Of a DNA stretch of 30,019 nt, positions 24,631 to 30,019 are shown piece after piece. The position numbers and the translations under genes are program-made. Location of the stretch: positions 1-30,019 of the forward strand of contig CAPEBR010000050.1 in NCBI GenBank assembly GCA_948602995.1. The letters are read 5' to 3'. Source of the stretch: an uncultured Dorea sp. (lineage in GTDB: Bacteria > Bacillota > Clostridia > Lachnospirales > Lachnospiraceae). Each line of letters starts with the position of its first letter. Within the stretch, counting starts at the first letter, position 1. The notes beneath the pieces were generated by a model. It was not told the origin of the DNA and ran no database searches. It saw nothing but the letters and a program-made list of their open reading frames with translations.

Positions 24631-25000
24631 AATATTCGAGATAAAATTTGGTTGTTAAAAGAAGCTTGCTAAGCTTTACATATTGGCGAATTCCAAAAAG
24701 GTAAAACATGTATTTTTTAAAACAGCAGAGCAGATCATGAAGGAATCAATTGCGACGAAATTGCGACGGTATTGCGTCTCCAGGCTTGAAAGGTGAAATT
24801 TTTTCGCACTAAACAGGCAAATAATTACTGATGTTTGAAGCGTCTTGTGATAAAATTAAAAAAAGTTTTTCGTAAAGGAGTTTTTTACTTTACTTTATAG
24901 GAAATTCCGACCTTTTAAGACACAAAGAAAAAACATATGTTTGCCGAACATATGTTGGATAGATATGTGTTTAAGGTATACAGAATAGACGGTCAAGGCT
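24631..25000. other. Spacer between the cluster and the IS91-like remnant
   Basis: No convincing gene is seen. It has a weak hairpin (AAGCTT-GCT-AAGCTT, 24662-24676), an 11-bp-period repeat of AATTGCGACG (24748-24757, 24759-24768, with a decayed third unit at 24770), AT-rich tracts, and the paired LexA-box-like palindromes at 24932-24958. Confidence 0.5.
24932..24958. promoter_or_regulatory. Two LexA-box-like palindromes
   Basis: AACATATGTT occurs twice (24932-24941 and 24947-24956). The second, read as CGAACATATGTTGG, matches the Gram-positive SOS box CGAAC-N4-GTTCG at all but one or two positions. The gene it would control is not evident, since the IS91-like remnant lies to the right. Confidence 0.35.
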
Positions 25001-25177
25001 TTAGAAGATATAAAAATCTTCTTCACCAGAATCGTCTTCAAAAGGGTCATCTTCATTTAAAAAATAATCCATATCAAGAAGATCATCCCCGCGCATACGA
25101 CGAATTTCCTCGGATGTCATGCCTTCTGGTGGATTATTCATATATTTTTTGCGTAGTTTCTCTGTGTTTGGATTCAT
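25001..25177 (-). CDS. Small acidic protein of the IS91-like element
   Basis: This 58-residue protein begins MNPNTEKLRKKYMNNPPEGM and has an Asp/Glu-rich tail. AAAGGCGG precedes the ATG on the minus strand. It lies 52 bases downstream of the transposase stop and is probably an accessory gene of the element. Its function is unknown. It resembles other short tail-end proteins of such elements only in position and acidity. Confidence 0.55.
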   Translation of the reverse strand: MNPNTEKLRKKYMNNPPEGMTSEEIRRMRGDDLLDMDYFLNEDDPFEDDSGEEDFYIF

Positions 25178-25229
25178 ATGTACCGCCTTTTTTGAAAGGA
25201 GTATACCATAGGAACGGGATTTGGGGAAG

Positions 25230-26375
25230 TTAGGCGGACGACCTTCTTCCACGAGAGCGGGACATGACTTTCTCGTATATTTCTTCCAGAGAAACACGTT
25301 TATGTTTAAAGTAAAGCTCTAAAAACAGCATGGTCGTGCCACATTCACACTTTGAGGGGTCATAACCAAAAGAAAAAAGGATAGCGGGACGCCATTGGTT
25401 AAAACTTCTGTAAATAGAATGTTTTTCACGGGAGATGACTCTGTGGAGTTTTTTGTCAATCTCCCGGTGCTTTGCATAAATGCCGCCATAACGGATCATT
25501 TTGTAATACTTTTTAGGGATATGGCGGAGGAGGCGTTCAATGAATTCCATGACAGGAAGTGTTTTTTCCACATAGGCATTATCTTCGTGCCGGTTTTAAA
25601 AGAACGTGACAAAGTCGCCATCGTACTGGTCAATCCGGGAAGTGGCGATCACGGGTCGCCCAAGATAACGTCCGGTATACTTTACCACGGTTTTGGGATC
25701 ATATTTGTTTGGTTTTGCATAGACATAAAAGCCTTCCCTGTGTTGCCGGTAACAGCGTGCTTTCACTTTTTTAAAAGAGTGCCCGATCCGGTGTTCCATT
25801 TCATTCAGAAGTGCAGTGCGGAAAGAATTAAGGAAAGTATAGTTAAAGTGATTCACATTACGCTAGAAACCGTTATCACTATAGCCGCCCTCAGAGATTA
25901 GGCAGTGAATGTGGGGGTTCCATTTCAAATCCCTGCCGAAGGTATGGAGAACTATGATAAAACCGGGAGTGAAATTCATGGACTGATTCTGTTTGAAAAA
26001 CATTCGTGAAACAACGCTGTTCACGGCATGAAAGAGACAGTCAGGCAGGGAACGGTCATTCAGAAAAAAGTCCCGGAGCTGTTCATCGATTGTAAAAACG
26101 CAGTGGCGGTGACGGGCATTTACCAGTTTAAAGGACATACTGGTAGTGCGTTCCATGGCATATTTGTTGCCGCAGGTGGGGCAGAAACGGCTTTTGCAGC
26201 GGAAAGGGACAAACTTAAGCTTTCCGCAGTGGGGACAGCCATACATGGAACCGCCAAAGGAAGGATTGCCGCAGTTAAGCATTTTATTGATATTTTCCAT
26301 CTCAGTTTTTCTGGGATGAAGGGTAAATTTAATTCCTTCATAATGGTCGGAAAAGATTTTCTGTAAAATATTCAT
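25230..26375 (-). pseudogene. IS91-family transposase with two in-frame nonsense codons
   Basis: Read through its stops this is a full-length transposase of about 381 residues. The N-terminal zinc finger (Cys47, Cys50, Cys60, Cys65, Cys68) is followed by the HUH metal motif NPHIHCL (155-157), a C-terminal YTGRYLGRP with the likely active tyrosine, and FSFGYDPSKCECG near the end. A TAG (codon 171, 25863-25865) and a TAA (codon 260, 25596-25598) interrupt an otherwise continuous single frame. Both look like single-base changes at codons for aromatic residues. No frameshift is needed, so it was inactivated recently or slowly by point mutations. Mobility is lost unless a helper acts in trans. Confidence 0.85.
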
Positions 26376-26382
26376 AAGACTA

Positions 26383-26502
26383 TTATGACATAAGCTGTAT
26401 ATCTTCCAGCAGCCCTTTTACCAAGTACCATACATTTGCCTCCCAGTTTATATCCTTAGCCTCTATAAAAGGATTCTCTGTGCCTTTTCCATAAAAGAAA
26501 TG
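26383..26502 (-). pseudogene. 3' fragment of an unidentified gene
   Basis: A 39-residue open stretch ends in TAA and reads FYGKGTENPFIEAK then WEANVWYLVKGLLEDIQ. It has no start codon or ribosome site and an upstream stop adjoins it. The composition is protein-like, so it may be the tail of a gene cut by the IS91-like element or by the duplication beside it. Confidence 0.3.
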
Positions 26503-26546
26503 CTAAGGTGCGAGATACCCCCATTTCAGCTCACAAGTACAAAAAA

Positions 26547-27597
26547 AGCCCTGAAACAAATTCGCTCCAGAGCTTTCATGTGCCTGTATTCATTTTTATC
26601 CATTTTCTGCCAACATAACCTTACAACGCTTTTTATAACATGCAATCCCATATTTCAGGATATTTTCTACCCCGTCGTCTTCCAGGTCATCTTCATATCT
26701 GGTATACTCGATCTGTTTCAATGCCTCCTTGCATGCCCTCTCCAGATCTCCGTCATGGGCATATTTTACTTCTATGATGATCCCTATATCTCCGGTATCC
26801 GGTTCCACAAGGATATCTGCGTAGCCTTCCCCCATCTCCCGATTAGAAGAAATTCCCCACCGGTCTTTTACACCCAGGATTCCGATTAAAACACTGTGGT
26901 AATAGTTTTCTTTCCTATCTATCCTTACAGCTGTATCACGGATGCTGATGGTTCTCTTTAAATAATCTGAAAAAATCCTTTCTGCATTTTCTGCATCTCC
27001 CTTTTGCAGTGCATCACAAAAACAGTTCAGAGTTTCCCCATCTTTTTTGACATTCTCTTTAACAAACTCCATAATCTGCGTCTCGAAAATATCCCGTATC
27101 TCCCGATTAGGAATTGCCAGCTTCATCTGCCTTCCCTCTGCATTTCCCAGCTGAGTAAGATATCCGGTAGTAAAGAGCAGGCTCCAGATATTGTCTATCG
27201 TCTCATAAATCTCCGGGTATGTGAGTTCCTGATGAATTTCCTTCATAATAGCCTCACCTGCCACCAGGTTCTCAATCTCCCGTCTGGTCGCAGCATTTGC
27301 CGACTCCTGAATAAACCGTTTCACTGCGTCATTGCTGCTGGTATTAATCCAATAATTTTCCGGCTGTGCATCCGGGTTGCTTCTAAGCCTGTCACAATGG
27401 TTCAATACATCCCACGGACAATACACTCCTACATTCCCAAACTGGTAACCGTCATACCATCTTTTTACTGCCTCGTAGTGATCCATCAAGCCATAGTACT
27501 CTAGCAGTTCTTTCACCTCTTTGTCTGTAAAACCAAAGTATTCATCAAAACGTTCATCCGCAATCGTCAACACCTTCAGGTTATTAAGCCCTGTAAA
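26547..27597. repeat. Segmental duplication, copy A
   Basis: This segment matches 28086-29137 closely from AGCCCTGAAACA, outside the stop codon of the gene, through the nuclease half. Similarity ends abruptly near 27597. The shared 3' flank shows that a DNA segment, not just the gene, was duplicated. Confidence 0.8.
26596..27597 (-). pseudogene. Truncated DUF1703-type gene (PD-(D/E)XK half only)
   Basis: This is the C-terminal part of an AAA-ATPase/PD-(D/E)XK protein, beginning at FTGLNNLKVLTIADERF and running to KKRCKVMLAENG. It keeps the middle region and the nuclease motif (GEGYADILVEP then IIIEVKY, with Asp and Glu-x-Lys in place). The N-terminal P-loop domain is absent: homology to the complete gene at 28135 stops at about 27597 and unrelated sequence follows. 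The frame can be opened at a TTG (27660), but the residues encoded there are not family-like. It is probably not expressed as a functional protein, although the nuclease fold could be intact. Confidence 0.8.
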
Positions 27598-27631
27598 CAG
27601 TAATTCTGCATCAAAAAACAGGGGTAAACAT

Positions 27632-27661
27632 ATGGCAATCTCCGGCAAAATATGATACAAT
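27632..27661 (+). promoter_or_regulatory. Candidate extended -10 promoter of the toxin cassette
   Basis: TGATACAAT (27653-27661) is an extended -10. A weak -35 (ATGGCA, 27632-27637) lies 18 bases upstream. A start near 27668 would give a leader of about 65 bases, as is usual for type I toxins. Confidence 0.4.
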
Positions 27662-27732
27662 ATTTCCAGTTGGTGTAGACAGTATGGGGATAGTCCCCGG
27701 TTGCCCTTTTCGGAAACGGAAACGGGGTTCTT

Positions 27733-27816
27733 ATGGATACGTTAGAAGTATTAACGCTACTCCTGGTGGTATTTACCATCTTGACATACATAGACAACCA
27801 CAACAACCGGAAATAG
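27733..27816 (+). CDS. Holin-like type I toxin, 27 residues
   Basis: This is a tiny hydrophobic protein with an acidic start (MDTLEVLT), a single membrane helix of Leu/Val/Phe/Ile/Thr (LLLVVFTIL) and a polar TYIDNHNNRK tail. The MDxxExLxLL start and the IDxHNNRK end match the short putative holin-like toxins of Firmicutes. The ribosome site ACGGGG (27722-27727) is followed by ATG at 27733, and CCCCG at 27695-27699 can pair with it, so translation may be held off in the full-length leader. A hairpin follows the stop. In known cassettes a small antisense RNA covers the 3' end; I could not find its promoter with confidence. Confidence 0.6.
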   Translation: MDTLEVLTLLLVVFTILTYIDNHNNRK

Positions 27817-27862
27817 ACAGAAAAAAGCTATCCTCTACTCGCCATAGGGGATAGCCTCTGTC
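27816..27862 (+). terminator. Stem-loop at the end of the toxin message
   Basis: GACAGA (27816-27821) pairs with TCTGTC (27857-27862), and GCTATCC (27827-27833) pairs with GGATAGC (27849-27855). A long interior A-run and a loop give a two-part hairpin. It sits directly on the toxin stop and could serve the antisense RNA as well. Confidence 0.5.
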
Positions 27863-28085
27863 ATGTAACTTATAAATCGTTCTTGACAAGTTTCCGTCTG
27901 GGGTAATGGGGACGATCCAAGATCTCCGTTACCTTCTACACCGATTATAAACGATTCATAACGTAATTTCAAGTAAAAAATTTAGAAAATGGGGATGTTC
28001 CTGCATCGTGTTCTTACGGAATACCCTCGCTTCGCTAGGGCAGACCCTGCGCAGCTTACGCGCATTCCTGAGCCGTGAATAGTTA

Positions 28086-29137
28086 AGCCTTGAAACATAT
28101 TCGCCACAGAGCTTTCATGTGCCTATATTCATTCTTATCCATTTTCTGCCAACATGACCTTACAACGCTTTTTATAACATGCAATCCCATATTTCAGAAT
28201 ATTCTCTACCCCGTCGTCTTCCAGGTCATCTTCATATCTGGTATACTTGATCTGCTCTAATGCCTCCTTACATGCCTTCTCCAAATCTCCGTCATGGGCA
28301 TATTTTACTTCTATGATGATCCCCATATCTCCGGTATCCGGTTCTGCAAGGATATCCGCATAGCCCTCTCCCATTTCCCGGTTGGAAGAAATCCCCCACC
28401 GTGTTTTCACCCCTAAAATTCCAAGCAAAACACCATGGTAGAAATTTTTTTTCATATCTGTTCTTACTGCCGTATTACGGATACTGATGGTTTTCCTTAA
28501 ATACTCCGTGAAAATTTTCTCTACATTTTCTGCATCTTCATTCTGCAGGGCATCACAGAAACGGGTCAGCATCTCCCCGTCTTCCCGAACATTCTCCTTA
28601 AAAAATTCCATGATCTGTGTCTCAAAAATATCCCGGATTTCCAGATTGGGAATTGCCAGTTTCATCCGTCTCCCCTCTGCTTTTCCCCTCTTCGTCAGAT
28701 ACCCTGTGGTAAAGAGCAGACTCCAGATATTGTCTATCGTGTCATAAATCTCCGGGTATGTGAGTTCCTGATGAATTTCCTTCGTAATAACCTCACCTGC
28801 CACCAGGCTCTCAATGTCCCGTTTGGTCGCAGCATTATCCGACTCCTGAATAAACCGTTTCACCGCGTCATTGCTGCTGGTGTTGATCCAGTAATTCTCC
28901 GGCTGTGCATCTTTATCATCCAGTAATGAATCACAGTAGTTTAAAACATCCCATGGACAATATACATCTACATTGCCAAAATGATATCCATCATACCATT
29001 TCTTTGCTATTTCATAACAATCCGGATACCCGTAATATTCCAAGAGTCTCCTCACTTCTGTATCTGTAAATCCAAAATACTCATCAAACCGTACATCCGT
29101 GACAGAGCGTACCTTTAAGTTATTGAGTCCAGTAAAG
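28086..29137. repeat. Segmental duplication, copy B
   Basis: This segment matches 26547-27597. It lies in the intact gene and its 3' flank. Beyond 29137 the gene continues alone, with no counterpart in copy A. Confidence 0.8.
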
Positions 29138-29829
29138 ATACTTTCTTTTGAAATACGAAGGCATCCCGTCAGCACTGCAAACTTTAAACTATTGTTTGTC
29201 TTTAACGCCTCTCCGAGCAGATTCCGGATTAAAGAAATCATCTGATCATAATATCCGTTTGCATGGGCCTTTGCCAGCGGAACGTCATATTCATCAATCA
29301 ATAGGATAACCTTTGTATTATGATGTTTTTCTAGCATTTCTGACAACATTCTCAGACTATCACAGAACGTAGATTCATCCATTTTACTGTCCAAAAGACG
29401 CTTATATTCCATTTTATCACTTTCACTTAATACATCACTCTCCAGAAGATACTGAACCTTTGATGCTGTTCTCCTCACTACCCGGGCTGCCATCCGAAAT
29501 GCGGTTTCAAAATTAAGCGCATCAATTCCTTTTAATGAAATAGATACAACAGGATATTTCCCCATATATTCTTCACAAACTGCTGTTTCCTTTGAAATTT
29601 CCAATTCCTCAAAAATGCTTTTATCTCCATTCAGTGAGAAAAAATGCTCCAACATGCTCATATTCAATGTTTTCCCAAATCTTCTGGGACGGGTGAACAG
29701 ATTTACTTCACCCCAGTTATCAAGAAGTTCTCTGATGAACCCGGTTTTATCTATATAGTAAAAATCTTCTTTTCTGATATCTTCAAAATTTTCAATTCCA
29801 ATAGGCAGTTTCTTCTTTCTCAGTTCCAT
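28135..29829 (-). CDS. DUF1703-type AAA-ATPase / PD-(D/E)XK nuclease-like protein
   Basis: This 564-residue protein belongs to the large family of AAA-ATPase-like and PD-(D/E)XK (DUF1703) fusions common in gut Clostridia and Bacteroidetes. The N-terminal half has the start ELRKKKLPIGIENFEDIR, the degenerate P-loop TRPRRFGKT (46-54) and the Walker B strand VILLIDEYDVPL (Asp179, Glu180). The C-terminal half has Asp492, Glu507 and Lys509 of the nuclease core (YADI, EVKY). GGAAG lies shortly before the ATG at 29829; ATGs at 29841 and 29850 are also in frame. Its role is not established; genome defence or selfish mobility have been suspected. It is transcribed toward its truncated copy. Confidence 0.88.
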   Translation of the reverse strand: MELRKKKLPIGIENFEDIRKEDFYYIDKTGFIRELLDNWGEVNLFTRPRRFGKTLNMSMLEHFFSLNGDKSIFEELEISKETAVCEEYMGKYPVVSISLKGIDALNFETAFRMAARVVRRTASKVQYLLESDVLSESDKMEYKRLLDSKMDESTFCDSLRMLSEMLEKHHNTKVILLIDEYDVPLAKAHANGYYDQMISLIRNLLGEALKTNNSLKFAVLTGCLRISKESIFTGLNNLKVRSVTDVRFDEYFGFTDTEVRRLLEYYGYPDCYEIAKKWYDGYHFGNVDVYCPWDVLNYCDSLLDDKDAQPENYWINTSSNDAVKRFIQESDNAATKRDIESLVAGEVITKEIHQELTYPEIYDTIDNIWSLLFTTGYLTKRGKAEGRRMKLAIPNLEIRDIFETQIMEFFKENVREDGEMLTRFCDALQNEDAENVEKIFTEYLRKTISIRNTAVRTDMKKNFYHGVLLGILGVKTRWGISSNREMGEGYADILAEPDTGDMGIIIEVKYAHDGDLEKACKEALEQIKYTRYEDDLEDDGVENILKYGIACYKKRCKVMLAENG

Positions 29830-29888
29830 TTTCTTCCACATCCCTTCCATTTACAAACGCTTTTCCTGTAAAAGATTACTCCAAATAC

Positions 29889-29917
29889 ATTATAACAATT
29901 AAACGGCGGCATTTCCA
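29889..29917 (-). promoter_or_regulatory. Promoter of the DUF1703 gene
   Basis: On the minus strand TGGAAA (29917-29912) and TATAAT (29894-29889) are spaced 17 bases apart. The -10 is exact and the -35 matches four of six bases. A start near 29882 would leave about 50 bases of leader. Confidence 0.55.
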
Positions 29918-30019
29918 TAGAAAATCCGATACATAGCATCCCTTTTTTCTTAGAGATATTACCGTAGGTAATTGCGAAACAAGTTTGCAATCTTGATTCC
30001 AACAGGGTAAAAATCCGGT

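Larger units (their letters stand above)
25001..26375 (-). mobile_element. IS91-family-like insertion element remnant
   Basis: This segment spans a broken Y-type (HUH) transposase gene and a 58-residue downstream gene on the minus strand. Ends were not resolved: IS91-like elements lack terminal inverted repeats, so the borders given are those of the coding parts only. Confidence 0.7.

Noticed and set aside
24937..25233. Plus-strand 98-codon frame after the LexA-like boxes
   Set aside because: Most of it is antisense to the small acidic IS91-associated gene and it has no good ribosome site.
25395..25901. Plus-strand frame opposite the IS91-like transposase
   Set aside because: The minus strand has the zinc-finger and HUH motifs; the plus frame has no family features.
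29971..29991. Imperfect palindrome ATTGCGAAAC/GTTTGCAAT near the window end
   Set aside because: It is short and bulged, with no link to a gene or promoter that can be judged at the edge.

Overview
The window looks like a chromosomal segment of a gut-type Firmicute, most likely Lachnospiraceae. This rests on the sortase pilus and SipW/TasA-type surface genes, the LPXTG signals, the strong AGGAGG-type ribosome sites, the style of the DUF1703 ATPase/nuclease genes and the IS91-like transposase. No rRNA, tRNA or CRISPR array was seen. The left half is a fairly GC-balanced surface-structure locus. The right half is an AT-richer accessory region full of decayed and mobile genes.

Bases 1-670 hold one small membrane protein and a gene-poor stretch with a perfect 52-bp GGGGACGG-type palindrome. 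Bases 671-15588 form a surface organelle locus, all on the plus strand: two uncharacterised cytosolic proteins, a bacterial-type signal peptidase I, a 1432-residue LPSTG tip adhesin (His/Cys repeats, a CHAP-like domain lacking its catalytic residues, a fibro-slime domain, Cna-B/SpaA domains), an LPSTG major pilin with a YPK motif, a GC-rich stem-loop, two class C sortases, an unanchored pilin-like protein, two TasA-like proteins, a protein with a KTGD-type anchor, a MucBP protein and a SipW-type signal peptidase. The inferred division of labour is that LepB and SipW process precursors, the SrtC enzymes polymerise the pilin, and the TasA-like proteins form or decorate a second fibre.

Bases 15600-17110 start with a perfect consensus promoter. 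It reads into a 48-residue lone RNase H1-type hybrid-binding domain and an RnlB-like antitoxin, followed by a 5'-truncated RecG-C/Schlafen-type regulator. This looks like a decayed toxin-antitoxin locus. Bases 17111-17953 are mostly non-coding, with hairpins, another GGGGACGG palindrome, a possible 58-residue protein and a candidate operator.

Bases 17954-24630 are the most interesting part. A tight plus-strand cluster encodes an XRE regulator, a membrane-anchored protein with an ADP-ribosyltransferase-like R/STT/ExE signature, a fusion of an HD-like and an Hsp90-like (GHKL) ATPase domain, a 727-residue protein of unknown family lying in the same frame behind a single stop codon, and an ImmA/IrrE-like protein whose HExxH has become HGLAH. 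I do not recognise this combination. I propose it as a candidate defence or toxin/chaperone system.

Bases 24931-30019 contain LexA-box-like palindromes, an IS91-like transposase killed by two in-frame nonsense codons, and a segmental duplication of a DUF1703 AAA-ATPase/PD-(D/E)XK gene (one copy complete, one missing its ATPase half). A 27-residue holin-like type I toxin cassette sits between the two copies.
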